DNA of 64,000 nt from Synaphobranchus kaupii. Taxonomy: Eukaryota; Chordata; Actinopteri; Anguilliformes; Synaphobranchidae. Shown here piece by piece: positions 1 to 57,869 of this stretch. The notes beneath the pieces were generated by a model. That model was not told the origin of the DNA and did no database searches. It worked only from the letters and a program-made list of their open reading frames with translations. The first letter of the stretch is position 1; every line of letters begins with the position of its first letter. The DNA lies in the NCBI GenBank assembly GCA_029718625.1, contig CM056383.1, forward strand, positions 63,612,849 through 63,676,848, written 5' to 3'. Made by a program: the position numbers and the translations under genes.

Positions 1-45628
<45,628 letters not shown>

Positions 45629-45856
45629 GCGTGCAGGCAACTGCAGCTCAGGCAGGATCTGGTGGTGGTAGGGGGGAGGGGTGGGGGGTGGGTGTTGCGT
45701 GGAATCTGTTTTACTCCAGCTCCATGGCATCAATCTCTTACGCAAAAAAATAAATGATTCGGCAAAAAAAGGGGGAGGAAGCAGAAGCGGGATGGAAGTG
45801 TCCGGTTGGAGAGATCAGCCCCCGCGCGGGAGCTCTCGGCCGCTCGCCGCGTCCAA

Positions 45857-45861
<5 letters not shown>

Positions 45862-45904
<43 letters not shown>
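45862..45904. repeat. (CT)n microsatellite in the putative promoter
   Basis: About 21 uninterrupted CT units. On the frmpd4 sense strand it is a GA tract. It is complementary to the GA-rich tract at 46099-46150. Confidence 0.97.
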
Positions 45905-45905
<1 letters not shown>

Positions 45906-46098
45906 AGCGCGGCAGGGATCCCGACGGCTCCCCCCTCCCGGGAACAGGATCTGGGAGAGCGGGCTGCGAAAGGGGGCTACATCCTCAAAAAAAGCGGGAG
46001 CGCCTCTCTGTCGGCCCGCCTCACGCTGCCTCCCGTTCGGTTTCCATTGCGGCGGAATGACACGCAGCGGCCGGGTAGGAACAACAGCTTTTTTGAAA

Positions 46099-46118
46099 AG
46101 AGAGAGCGCGAGAGAGAG

Positions 46119-46150
<32 letters not shown>
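46099..46150. repeat. (GA)n microsatellite in the putative promoter
   Basis: AG repeat of about 50 bases with two CG-containing interruptions, followed by a G-rich run (46151-46158). Confidence 0.95.
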
Positions 46151-46152
<2 letters not shown>

Positions 46153-46909
46153 GGGGGGGCGTGGAGCGAGGGAGGAATGGGGGTGGTGGGAGGAGGGGGG
46201 AGGTGACAAGTAGCGGGATGCAAATCACGGCTGATGGATGCTCCAAGCTTTCACGGTTCCCTCTCCCCTCCGCTGCAAAGCACAGCGTCATCGATTCCCT
46301 CTCTTTATTCAGCTTCTTTTTTTTTTTTTTCTCAGAAAAAAAGAGGGGGAACGGCAGGACCGTCCAGGAGGAGGGATGCATTGCGAAGTGAGACGGGAGG
46401 AACGAACGGCAGGGCTGCGGAGAAAGAGGACGCGCGACGCGCTGGACGAGGGGGAAGCGCTGAGGTTGCACTGTACCGCCAAGACCAACTGTAGGTTGTG
46501 GGGGGCGGGGGGGAAAAAACGACCCCGTGGCTGTTTTTCCCCCCTGTTGCTAAGTTAAACGGCAGAGTCCTCAACGGGAGCAGGTGTGCCAAGCAGAACC
46601 GAACACAATCAGACGTTCCAAAGCACTCCCAAAGGACTCCTGCTTAATTGAAGAGGCATGCCTTTCTCAATGACAGGAACGGCAGCTAAGTAGCTGCACC
46701 AATTCAGCTGTGAGAGTCAACAAAAAATGTAACGGAAACATGATAATGTAACGTTCTGGGGCCCAGGGCTGGGAAAGACGTCTCGACCCACCGCTGAGTA
46801 ACTAGGGAATTCACGCCATATAGGATTCGCTCTTGCTCGGATACACGGGCCAGGATGTGAGCGAGAGTGTGACATGACCCAAGAGCAGATATAGGTAATT
46901 AAAGGAAGG

Positions 46910-46928
46910 TTTTTTTTTTTTTTTTTTT
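46910..46928. repeat. T19 homopolymer
   Basis: Run of 19 T upstream of the CpG block. Confidence 0.9.
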
Positions 46929-47255
46929 AACATGCAGTTCTACTGTGACATCATCATTTCTGATTGGCTCTTCTTTCACCGAGCGCAGGTGCGTCTCATC
47001 TGTCTGTTGTCCGGTCTGAGCAGAGGACGACGACGGAACGGAATGCAATCTGGCTGTGTTTGGGCTGCTGCTCCTCCAGTAGAGTCAAGTGGAGCGTAAC
47101 ATATTTTGCATGCAGCCACAGATAATAAAGACGCATGATTAATCAATGTCCCAGAGGTTATGGAGAGTGGAGGGAACTCTCTTCCGTGCGAGCAAGTGAA
47201 ACCCATGACAGGCAGCCGGCAGAATTCTGAAGTGAATAATCTAATTATAGTAATT

Positions 47256-47650
47256 ACAGTGCCCTCCACTATTATTGGCACCCCTGGTAAAGATGAGTGA
47301 AAAGGGATAGAATACCGTTTGGTGAATTAGCTTAATCTCACACTGAAAAAATTAGAAAAATTTAATTATAGTAAATTTATTCTCAGAAAAAATAATCCCT
47401 CATCAAGAAATAATTATTTTTAACAAAATCACGTGTGCCACAATTATACGCACCCCTGCATTTATATATAGAATAAAGTAATAATTTTTAATATTTGGTC
47501 ACATATCCTTTGCATGCCATGACTTCCTGATGTCTGTGACCCAACAACATCAAAAGACTTTTGAAATCTTATTTTCTGGTACTCTTACAAGCGATACTAT
47601 AACCTCTCTGCATTTAAATGGATGTCTATGGGAATTGGGGGGTGGGGCGC
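47256..47650. mobile_element. composite of two Tc1-type terminal fragments
   Basis: 47256-47470 starts CAGTGCCCTCCACTATTATT and contains GGCACCCCTGG, the terminus of a widespread fish Tc1 family. 47475-47650 (TTTGGTCACATATCC, CATGCCATGACTTCCTGATG) matches 61836-61990 in reverse. The two meet without an intact element. Confidence 0.7.
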
Positions 47651-47809
47651 AGAAATTTCTCCAGATTTTCTGAATCTTTTAATAATATTATGGACTGTAG
47701 ATGGTGAAATCCCTAAATTCCTTGCAATCGTGCGTTGAGAAACGTTGTTCTTAAACTGTTGGACTATTCGCTCACGCAGTTTTTCGCAAAGCGGCGAACC
47801 GCGACCCAT
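47600..47809 (-). pseudogene. Tc1-type transposase N-terminal helix-turn-helix, truncated
   Basis: The 70-codon minus frame begins MGRGSPLCEKLRERIVQQFK and continues NNVSQRTIARNLGISPSTVH to about residue 52 (RFRKSGEIS). This is the first DNA-binding domain of a Tc1-type transposase. The rest is replaced by sequence of another element, so the linker, second domain and DDE core are missing. A GGGTATAAAAGGAGC box lies 35-50 bases before the ATG, at about 47844-47858. Confidence 0.8.
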
Positions 47810-48156
47810 CCTTGCTCGTAAATGCCTGAGCCTTCGTGGGTGCTCCTTTTATACCCAGTCATGACAGCATCACCTGTTACCTATTCACCTGTTTACCTGT
47901 GGAATGTTCAGGTGTTTTTTGAACATTCCACAACCTTCCCAGTCTTATGTTGCCCCTGTCCCAACTTTTTTGGAAAGTGTTCCAGGCATCAAATTCGGAA
48001 TTAGCATATATTTACAAAAATCAATAAAGTTGATAAGGTAAAACATTAAATATATTTTCTTTCCATTGTTTTCAATTAAATGTATGTAAAAGAGAATTTA
48101 CTAATCACTGCTTTCTGTTTTTATTTGCATTTTACATACTGTCCCAATTGGAATAT
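47810..48156 (-). mobile_element. 5' flank and terminus of the same Tc1-type element
   Basis: Contains the TATA-like box, ACATTCCACAGGTAAACAGG, CCAAAAAAGTTGGGACAGGG and ATTTACATACTGTCCCAA (mixed orientations given as read), shared with 23399-23705 and 55440-55590. Confidence 0.7.
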
Positions 48157-48552
48157 ATAGAAACATATATATCATGGATTTTTAGTTATACTGTTTAGTT
48201 AAAGAGATACAAGTATATACATATTTATATTTTTACTTACTGTCTAGGCTGATTGGCCTTAAAGGTTAGAGCGTCTTCTCTCAGGAATCTGTGACCCTAA
48301 GCTGCCTCTGCCTGTGCCCTTGCTCGAAGTGCTATGACCCTTGAAGTTGTTTACTTTATTATATAAAGATGAGTTGTGATCTTTTGTCGAGGCGCACACA
48401 CTTCCTGATTGGCTTTAAAATATACTCTCATGAAATACAACTAATATGATACAACCAGTTTATGACTTATGATTCATGAGTCTGTGACAGCCTATATCGT
48501 TTTGTTTTTTTTACGAGAGTTTGATAGTGCTATTAAACTCGTTTTTATCTTA

Positions 48553-48623
48553 CCAAGAGTTCTCCGGGTCTAAGTCTGTCTGGATCAGTTTTCACCACCG
48601 CCACCAAAGCCAGGGAGGACCTC
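48553..48623 (-). other. possible short exon upstream of frmpd4 exon 1
   Basis: The minus strand has a strong polypyrimidine tract and acceptor (tttttttccag), then about 69-71 bases open in one frame, then gtaaga as donor. The peptide RSSLALVAVVKTDPDRLRPG is not one I recognise. It could be an untranslated or alternative 5' exon of frmpd4, or chance. No matching neighbouring exon was found. Confidence 0.25.
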
Positions 48624-51456
48624 TGGAAAAAAACAAAACTCACTTACTGTCCTACAGTTTATTTCTAATGTGATAACTGCACATTCTACATCTCCTAGAC
48701 TGTAAACTTTAAACAGGATATTTAAAATCTTTAAAACCAAAGTCCATTCATAAGCTCAAGGATTATTGGACTCATGCTTATCACTGTCCTGTCATGGGTA
48801 TTTGCAGCCCCTGCTGTTTCTGCGGTCGTCTTTCTTTTTAGCGTCGTCGGGATGCTCTATTGAATTTTTTCCGCCTCCGTTCCGGTATTCGTAGCTTGCC
48901 TGACAATTATTCTCTGCACCTGTTTTGCGTTTCCTGTTGGCTATACATACCTCAGGACTTCCGTATTTACGCACTTCGATATTGTCTTTGCTATGTTGAC
49001 AAACAAAGTCGGTAAGCTATAAGATTCGGTCGCTGCTTTTCTGGTTCGTATGAATAGGAAACGCAGCAAGTCCGGTTTAGAGTTAGGAGAAAGATTTATT
49101 TCAGTATTTTTCTTTCCTTTCTCTCTTTATCCTTTGTACTCTTCTGCCAGTTACCTTTTTGTTCAGCTTGTTTTCACCTAGAGCTGTAGGTAACCGGTTC
49201 TAGTTTCATTTTCATTCTCTCGTCCGTTTATACAGGGCGTTTCTTTTGTTTTGTTTCACTACCTCTTGTTACGCCTAATTATTAGGTGCGTGAGGTTCTT
49301 TTGTTAGTTATTCTCCCTGTTTATCAAGATCGCCTCAGTTTTTGGAGGTTGCTTTGTTTTGCCTTGTGCTGGGGAAGTTTTGCTCCCGATCCTGTGTTAT
49401 CCCAGTCCTGGTGCGGCTACTTCCGCGTTTTGTGGCGTATCTCTCTAGATACACTTTTAGAAATCCTTGTCGGTCGCGTTTGGTTCTCCGAACCTTACAC
49501 TCCCCCTTACATGTCCCATAAAGGATATGGACATGTAGGGCTCAAATAGCTTGCATATATACTGTACCCTCCATTGAGAATCTATATCTATTATTTATAT
49601 AATTAATTATAAAATAAAAAAATAAAAAAATAAAAAAAGAGAATCTATATATTTCATATAGCTTATCCTCTGGGAAAGCCAGTGGATTTTGTTGTTCCCT
49701 AAATAATCTCGCCCTGCGAACAGGCCTCCGCACTATCCACCCCTAGCTCTACAGGATCCCCCAGGAATGGAGATGCCAAGGAGGGGGTGCTTTTCTATGT
49801 TTCAATCCGTTAGCCTGAACATAACCTGCCCCGGACCAGCTTAGCTGTGCAGCGTAATTTGCCATGGCGATATACCCCTATTAAAAGTGAGTCAGCTTTC
49901 TGACATACAATATTATTTCAGAATTGTTGAAATAATGGAATGGGATGAATAAGTTTCATTGTAAGGTAGGCACACAAACACGTTTACAGCGAAAAGAAAA
50001 GTGATCTCAAGTGTAGTTATTAAGACTTGATGGATGCAGCCAAATTGTTATGTCAGATTCAATCCTTCTAGGATTACAGTCTGGCGGTATGTATATGGCA
50101 GTGTGAAAAGGTAGCAACAATTGTGAGGGGAAACTTCACACGATTATTCTAGAATCTCTGGAAGAAGACTTATGGGCTAAGCCAATAACAGCATAAAGGC
50201 TATGCATTGTCAATTAACATGCACAAGTTATGTCTTTTGTCCCTTGCAGGATATTTTAGTGCACGACAGCAAACAGTTAGTCCAACACTAAGGGAGAAAT
50301 ATTTCCCATTTTATGTCATAAAGGCATGGGATGAAGTAGCCTTGTTGCTGAATGAATTCGCTGGACAAGGGAAAAACCTTGAGCTCATAGTGGTCCCTTT
50401 GCTCTCCATTGACCCTATTTTATCAAGTCTTTTACGGTGACACGAATTCCCAGTGGCAGAAATTCCCAGTGGGATCCATCCAGGGAAGGCTGTGCACATA
50501 ATCAAGGCCAGAAATATGTTTCAGAGGCATATCCAACTGCTCTCTCAGTTATATAAACCAATCAATTGACTCAAGGATGCTTATGTCATATTAGGCGAGA
50601 GAGGGGAAAAAATAAGTCAAAGCTAAAGTGATGAATGATCCAGAGACAGAAATGACTACCTTGTTCTAAAAATGATATTGCTTATATTAATGATTCACAT
50701 TTTATTTAATTTATTTTAAAATTACGGGTAAGAATTCGCAAGATGTTTTATGTTCCGGTGAAATAAAACTGACTGATGGAAAAGGCAATCTAAAAAAAGG
50801 TCACTTTGTGCGTGTGCGGCACATTTACATTTGTTTTGTATTCCCCTTGTAATGCGATGTTTTAAAAGGACACAGTTTGAGGGTGAAATGCATGCATTTA
50901 GATTATCCTTAAAGCATGTCTCGTGTGGATTAACAGTCTGGTGCTAAAAGGAATATTCTAAAAGATATTCTATTTAATATTAATCCACTATGGTGTATGT
51001 TCCTGCAGTACAATTCCGGTTTAGTTTACCATTACCATCTCCATGTTATGGATGCCATGCTATCAAAGGCTGTAGAAAACATTTAACAAAAATAAATATT
51101 TAAAAAAAAATCAAAATCATCTTCTTCTCACCGTGAAAACACACATCCTCCAGCAAGACTGCCTCAAATCTGCAATCACTTGTCTTTCTTTAGTTTGCAA
51201 TGAAATAATGAGAGAGCTCCAAATGTGAAACAGGTAAAACTATACATGTCCTGGATCATACACTCCTTGTCCACAAGTGTGCAAAATTTGAGGGTGATAT
51301 ATGGAAATACTAAAGATCTATGATGCACAATGTAGGCAGTGTACCCTGTCGTCCTTTAGTGTCTCCAAATCTATCCAAAATGGCTAAATTGTGCACTACT
51401 GTAAATCTATATAATCATATAATCAGCGTATAACCTGCCCCAGGGATTGTGTGAAA

Positions 51457-51540
51457 CATGCAACCAAAATTGTGACATGGAACCAAAATTTTAGCATGCA
51501 ACCAAAGTATCAACATGCAACCAAACTTTTAACTAGTAAC
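51457..51540 (+). repeat. 19-bp tandem repeat, about 4.4 units
   Basis: Four units of CATGCAACCAAAATTNTNA (diverged) and a fifth partial unit. Confidence 0.85.
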
Positions 51541-52380
51541 AAAAATCGTTTTGCTATTAATTATTTAGCCTAATATTAGATCTCATAACTTTAAAGGTGT
51601 ATTTTTGTTTACAATAAGATATTTGACATTGATTGCAACGTGAAAAGGTTTGCTTGCATAAAAAAGACACAAATGTAACTTTGTAGACAATAGGAAAGTT
51701 TATTTAGCTGGCTGACAGAGGAAAGACCTCGTGGATCGCTACTGAGATCATTCCTGAGATGCACCCATATCCCCAAATAGAGGAATGTCAATGACACTGC
51801 ATGAGGCTGTCAGAATATTAAACAGCCTCATCAATAATATAATTCCACATAGCACCATTAAATAAAAAATATAATATTAGGAAGCTCAGACAAATATGTT
51901 TGAAGCAATGATTTAAAACCTTTTCTCCAGACACACAAAATTCTAATATTAAAGAACAATTCTATATTAAAGTGCCACAGCCTGTTCGAGTTTTAATAAT
52001 GAATCAAAGTGCCTTTGTTCAGTGACAACTAACAGTGGAAAAAGGCAAATGCTCTCTTTATATTCTGTGCGAGGAGCCCATGTTTGGCAAACTGCTGCTA
52101 ACAGCCTATTTTTAAAAAATCGGATAAACTCTACATTAGGAACCTGGAGCACTTTTAATATAAAACAGCAAAATTCTAGCGGGATTATGAAAAGCAACTG
52201 GTATCATTCATTCTTTCAAATAGGTAAGTATGCAACTCTGCTGCATAATTCTGTTTGATGTGTTGACCAGCCTGGACAGTTATTGTTCCAATTCGTTCCT
52301 TCAATACATTTGGAGTGCGTGACAGAGGAACAAAACAAACCTAATTATAGCCCAGAGAAAGAGAAGCTGTGTGCATGGTG

Positions 52381-52782
52381 TTTCCCCCAGGGCAAGGCTA
52401 AGAAACACGACATTAAGGGCCTCATTCAGGGAGTCCACTGAGGTATGCATGCAAAGTTAAAATGCTAAAATATTAAAATACTTCAAAATTGCGCAGTTTA
52501 GGTAGATTTAAAGTTAGGTGCTTAAATGGTGAAAAAATGAAGGGGAGCCCTCTAGTACATATGAAGTGGTATCAGCTTTTCCCCCAGGGCAGGGCTAAGA
52601 AACACAACATTAAGGGCTTTATTCAGGGAGTCCACTGAGGTATGCATGCAAAGTTAAAATACAAAATAATAAAATATTAAAATACTTCAAAATTTTAGGT
52701 AAAGTTTAAGTAAATTTAGAGTTAGGTGCTTAAATGGCGAAAAAATGAAGGGCAGCCCTCTAGTACATATGAAGTGGTGTCA
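52381..52782 (+). repeat. ~200-bp direct tandem duplication
   Basis: TTTCCCCCAGGGCAAGGCTA at 52381 recurs at 52578 as TTTCCCCCAGGGCAGGGCTA. Both units run through CATTCAGGGAGTCCACTGAGG-like sequence to CTAGTACATATGAAGTGGT. They are about 90% identical with small indels in an A/T-rich part. Confidence 0.92.
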
Positions 52783-52956
52783 TTTTTTGCTGCAGGTACA
52801 ATAGCAAATGAACAGCTACGCCCTGAAGTTTTGGAGCGAAGGCGGGCTACGCCCCAGCTATAAAAGCGAATCTCAGCGGTTGAGCTCACCATTACCTATA
52901 TAGTTCGGTGGCTGATCTGCGTGGACGGAGAGGAGATAGGAGAGAGAGCGAGCGAG

Positions 52957-53460
52957 CAACTGCCAGGCCAAAAAAAAAGTCGCACACTTTAATATTTCGT
53001 TGGACCGCCTTTAGCTTTGATTACGGCGCGCATTTGTCGTGGCATTGTTTCGACAACCTTATGCAACGTCACAACATTTATTTCCATCCAGAGTTGCATT
53101 CATTTTTGGCCGAGATCTTGTATTGACGAAGGGAGAGTCGAACCACTCCGTAAAGTCTTCTCCAGCACATCCTAAAGACTTTCAATGGGGTTAAGGTCTG
53201 GACTCTGGTGGCCAATTAATGTGTGAAAATGATTCCTCATGCTCCCTGAACCACTCTTTCACAATTTGAGCCCGATGAATCTTGGCACTGTCGTCCTGGA
53301 ATATGCCCATTGATGGGATAACCTGGTCATTCAGTACATTCATGTACTCAGTTGACTTCCTTTTATTGCTGCATAACGTTGCTGAGCCTAGACCTGACCA
53401 ATTGAAGCAACCCCAGATCATAACACTGCCTCCAGAGGCTTGTACAGTGGGCACTATGCA
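52957..53460 (-). mobile_element. Tc1-type deletion derivative, copy 4 (one end lost)
   Basis: Minus-orientation copy starting at AACTGCCAGGCC. It keeps the partial transposase with [14 protein letters not shown] and a catalytic Asp, and breaks off at ACTATGCA where the other terminus should begin. It is more diverged than copies 1-3. Confidence 0.88.
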
Positions 53461-54389
53461 GGATTTGATACCTGGAGCTCAGCCCCTATATTATTACCTT
53501 AATATGCCCAGATTTTGGCATTTTTCGGATTTCAAAAGGGGGCGGGGTCTTGCTAAACCAGCGTGCTTTGTTACCCTCTAATAAAAATCCCCACAGCGAA
53601 TAAAAGAACCGCCTACCCAGTAGTTTCCCATTCAGCCACTGTAGGCGCTGTTCCTAACTTAAGCTATTTCAGTGATGGCACAATTTATTTCTTTTTTGTA
53701 ACTACTCCTTGTCTGACCCACATAAAAACACTTGTTACTATGCTGCTAGCTACAAAGTCAGAATCGTCACATACAGTATATGCATAATACGCATAAAAAT
53801 ACGGAGCCTAATGCTGATATACATAAATTGGTTTTAAACAGGCCCTCAAATTCCCGCCTATGGTTCTGTATTGAGTCTATCGACAATAATGTCAGCTGGA
53901 CTTTGTTTTGAGATAAATAAATAAATAAATATTTTAATAAATATTATTTATATTCATAGTTTTGTAATGAGCACATTTTCAAAACTAGGCTTGCGAGCTA
54001 AGCGTTCTAGACCAACAGTTACATCAGAGCCACAGAAGCTAAAAATGTGTTCTGCTAGTTAACATTAGCTTGCAATGACTAACAACTTTTAAATAACTAA
54101 TTTTATGGTTCCTTTTATTTTCCTAACATTTCACTCAGAATTTATTCCTGTTTCCCCTTTGGATCCTTGGATTATTTATCAGAATCACAGTAAACCACCT
54201 GCCTCTTCTAAGGTTAAAAGAAGAAGAACAACAAGAAACTAACGTTGCCTAATGGTGGCATGACTTTGGTAATACAGAATCTTGTGTTTTAAGTGTATCA
54301 TTGGTTCTAGAGATTAAACAGCTGCTTTTCATTAACTGAGACAAAGACACTACCAGAACAATCAAGATTAGATAAATATTAACCTGTAC

Positions 54390-54830
54390 CAAGGTGATGG
54401 AAATACAAGCGTGTGGAGACAGAAAGGAACTGCTCATAATACAAAGCACCCCCCCCCCCCCCCCATATCTATGAAACATGTTGTAAGTAGTGTCATTGAT
54501 TGGGCATGGACGGCTGCCACTGGAACTGGCTCGTTTATCTTCATTGATGATGTGACTGCTGACAGCAGCTGCAGGATGAATTATGAAGTGTACAGAAAAC
54601 ATCTGATCTGGTCAGATCCAACAAAACGCCTCAAAACTCATTGGATGGTGGGGTGCTTCACTTTGCAGCAGCAGGACAATGAACCGAAACACACCGGTAA
54701 GGCAACCAAGTAGTTTTTCAGGGCCAAAAAGTAGAATATTCTTGACTGGCTAAGTCAATCACCTGTCTTGAATCCAATTGAACATGCGTTCCACTCACCG
54801 ATCACAAGACTGATGGCAAAATGTCTTAGA
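54390..54830 (+). pseudogene. Tc1-type transposase C-terminal remnant
   Basis: Translated pieces SVWRQKGTAHNTKH, QQQDNEPKHTGKATK (the QDN region with a catalytic Asp) and DWLSQSPVLNPIEHAF (the last catalytic region) occur in order across frames. A C16 run (54449-54464) and stops disrupt it. Confidence 0.8.
54449..54464. repeat. C16 homopolymer
   Basis: Run of 16 C inside the Tc1 remnant. Confidence 0.9.
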
Positions 54831-55439
54831 AGCAAACAGGAACGGAAGATTTCCCCTTAGGGAAATGAAGCTTTCTGAAGATTTCAAGCCAAATCAAATT
54901 GACAATGTATTCAAAAACTGGGTAAACCATGGCTGTATCGGTTTGCAAGATTTTATAGATTCTTTTGAAAATCTCAAAACAATATAACATTCCAATCAGA
55001 CAATAACAGGACAATTTTATAAATACTTGCAGATGGAAAATGGAAAATGAAATCACTAAAGGACCTCCACACCCTGCTTAACTATATTTTTAAAATGATA
55101 AAGTAGAATAGAGTACATTGGAGTTGCATTGGAAATACATGATAATTATGGGCAAAATAGAGGCAGAATATAATGTAACTAAAGCTAAGTTGGAAAAGGA
55201 ACAAAATGTAACAATAACAGAAAAGGATTTTTGAAGAAGCGTTTAAAGCATCTAATTCTCTATATTGTAGAGAATTTGCCTGGAAAATGGTGGCAAGATT
55301 ATTTTTAATTTCAGATGTTTTATGGAACTGAAAAAAAAAGCCTACCTCTGCTAAAAGCCTAGGCCCTTTTACGAGCCTCAACCTATCACTCTGCTGCCAG
55401 ATATGCAGTAGATATGGATGGATCACTTGAAGGGTTGTT

Positions 55440-55590
55440 TCTCAAGTTGACAAGGTAAAACATTAAATGTCTTTCCTTTGTACTGTTTTCAATGAAATAT
55501 ATGTAAAAGAGAATGCACAAATCACTGCTTTCTGCTTTTATGTGCACTTTACATACTGTCCCAACTTTTTTGGAATTGAGGTTCGTACAT
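55440..55590 (-). mobile_element. Tc1-type right terminus (GTTGGGACA family)
   Basis: GGTAAAACATTAAATGTCTT through TTTACATACTGTCCCAACTT to GGAATTGAGGTT matches the inverse of the family terminus at 23399. It may be the right end of the transposase remnant at 54390-54830. Confidence 0.7.
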
Positions 55591-57869
55591 GATCATCATA
55601 TTTAACAATGTTGCCCCCATTCACAGTAAAACATTTAAATTTGAGTCATCTTTCGGCGTAGACACAAGACTCGCCTCTTCAGGTTGCATCTGGGCTCGCT
55701 GAATTATTAGCATGTAAGTCTAGCCTTTTTGAAATAGCATTTCAGGGGTATGTTAACAGTGATTTATACATTAACACTAGCCATGGTACTAATGTTTTGG
55801 TTATCGCATTACTTAGCCTTATACTGTTTCTTTCAGTATACTACTGGTTATTTAATAATATTTATTATTTATGTTATTTATCGGTGTCTCTACTGCCTTA
55901 AAGGGCTGATTAGCTCTGCAGGCTTTGCAGTTCTTACCAATTACGGTGTTGCACGTGCCACATTTCCTGTAGTTTGATCCAGGTTTTTTTTTTTTCACTG
56001 TGAATGGGTGCAACATTGTTAAATACAATCTTGAATTATATTGACATACTGTTTTTTAAAACAAAACCTAAAGACTCTGATTTGGTGAAAATAGTTCATA
56101 AATCATAGCTATAATCAGTCCTCGAAATTTGTGGAATAGATACGAATGGGTTGTGACACCAGGTTGTAATGAAATATAAATATATGCATATATTGTCTAG
56201 GAAGATTATATCCATTGAAGCATCAATGTATCTGAATAAAGTGCATGTTTGGTGGATCATACTTAAGTCTTCAACAAACCAGATAATTGAATACAGTGAT
56301 TGAAATACACATATCAATTTATTCGTCCCGTTCTGCAGGGATACTGGTGTAATCTATCAATATTTTCAATTTACAATGCCAAAAAAAAAGTGCCATGCCA
56401 TATTCAATTAGCATCACAAAGCTATTGAAAAAGCCAACACCCATATATACTCCCACAGAGCTTTGCACTACTGCAAATAGGAGGAAATAAATCTATCATT
56501 CCAAGCCATCTTGCACTGAAAATATGCAAAATTTTTGTACTTTCCAGAGACACAATCTAATATATTCAGAGAGAGATTAAAGCAGAGCTGGCTGCATGAC
56601 TCCCGCGAGTAATGTTCAATTTGGGGTTAAATTAGATTAAATTTGAAGTTAATCCCAGCCTTAATCTACTGGAGGTCGACAGTAACTATTCTATGCATTG
56701 ATTCAACTGCTTTGTTCCTTGTCTAATTACTAGTGTTGGGCAGTATGTGAACAAACATATCTTTTTGAACTAATAAAAGTGAACTGAGTGCAACAGGTCA
56801 TCACTAAATGATTAGTTAGTATGCTTGTGCGTGTGTTTCAACGTTAAAGGCAGGCCTTCTAGTGGGAATTAAAGAAAATCTTGCTGGTTGCCATAGTCTG
56901 GCTACACATGCGGCAGCCTATCACAATTCATTGAGAACGGGGGTTGGATTTTCAAGGGAACTGTACTGACTACAGAACTGTTCTGTGGTACTGACCACAG
57001 GACTGAAACGCCCAAACTAAGCATAACTGACTGTACTACAAATTGCTGACTATCTAGTACTGTTGCACTGGTTAAGTCAATACCCACACCGCAGTACACA
57101 ATGTCAACCAAATCAGTAACTTCCTGCATACGGGCTACTCCCAGGTGCAGACAGATACAAATGCATTATCTAGTAAAATATGGCAGAAGTATTGATTAAA
57201 GAATATAGTCCAGTCACCTGTTTTAAAAAAATACAGATTACAATTTGAATGTTTTTTTTTTTTTAAAGTGGATAAACTATGGCCCTCGTCATCTTTTCGA
57301 TAATTTTACTGTTTGAAAGAGAAATGTTTTTTGTACCACTGAATGATCATAACTGGAAAATACACAAGTTGTCGTGTCGTAGCCTATTTCCATGGCTTCT
57401 AATGCATTTTAAAATGCTCGCTGGAGTGACCTGACAGTAGCCTAATCCAGAAAACTAACTACACTTTTACTTGTAGTGCTTATGATGGGAAATTTTGCAC
57501 AAACGCTGACGAAAGATAGCCAACTGAACTACGAGTAGAGTGAACGATGTACTGTTGGAATATCCACGCGCTTGCTCAACTGACCCCATCAGTGGACGAA
57601 TCAGTGACTGGAATCTTTGTTCTGAACCGAACGAACTGATTCGAAACAGCGAAGTGATTCATAATGTCCACCACTGCTAATATGTAATCTGGTTAGGTCT
57701 GTCTCTTCTCAGCTATGTACTACAATTAGGTATGACACTACTATTGGGAATATTATTCATTTTCATATTTTCTTAGTGTCCTTAAATGTTCCTGTAGGTA
57801 TATCTGGTTTACAGATAATGGTGTTGTGTTTCAAGCAGCCTTTTTTTGTTGTTGTTTTATATCTTATCA

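Larger units (their letters stand above)
45780..46560 (-). promoter_or_regulatory. CpG-rich block, probable frmpd4 promoter / 5' UTR
   Basis: This region begins about 150 bases upstream of the frmpd4 start codon. It is GC-rich with many CpG pairs (for example around 45820-45850, 45900-45940 and 46010-46080), while the surrounding DNA is AT-rich and CpG-poor. It contains a pure (CT)n tract at 45862-45904 and an interrupted (GA)n tract at 46099-46150. Such islands usually mark vertebrate promoters, and its position fits frmpd4 exon 1. No TATA box stands out and I cannot place the transcription start. Long open frames here (up to 236 codons) are made of SLSLSL- or RERERE-type repeat translation and are not genes. 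Confidence 0.55.

Noticed and set aside
45681..46558. Several open frames up to 236 codons in the promoter block
   Set aside because: They translate CT and GA microsatellites and low-complexity GC-rich DNA, are open on both strands at once and have no domain similarity.
48790..49510. LTR of a retrotransposon
   Set aside because: Composition and phrases recall fish LTRs, but I see no paired LTR, primer-binding site, target duplication or coding domain.
52381..52782. CRISPR-like or satellite array
   Set aside because: Only two units, no spacer pattern, eukaryotic context.
55330..55435. Inverse match to 61670-61760 (about 80 bases) as a possible regulatory pair
   Set aside because: It lies beside Tc1 debris at both places and is best explained as another repeat fragment.
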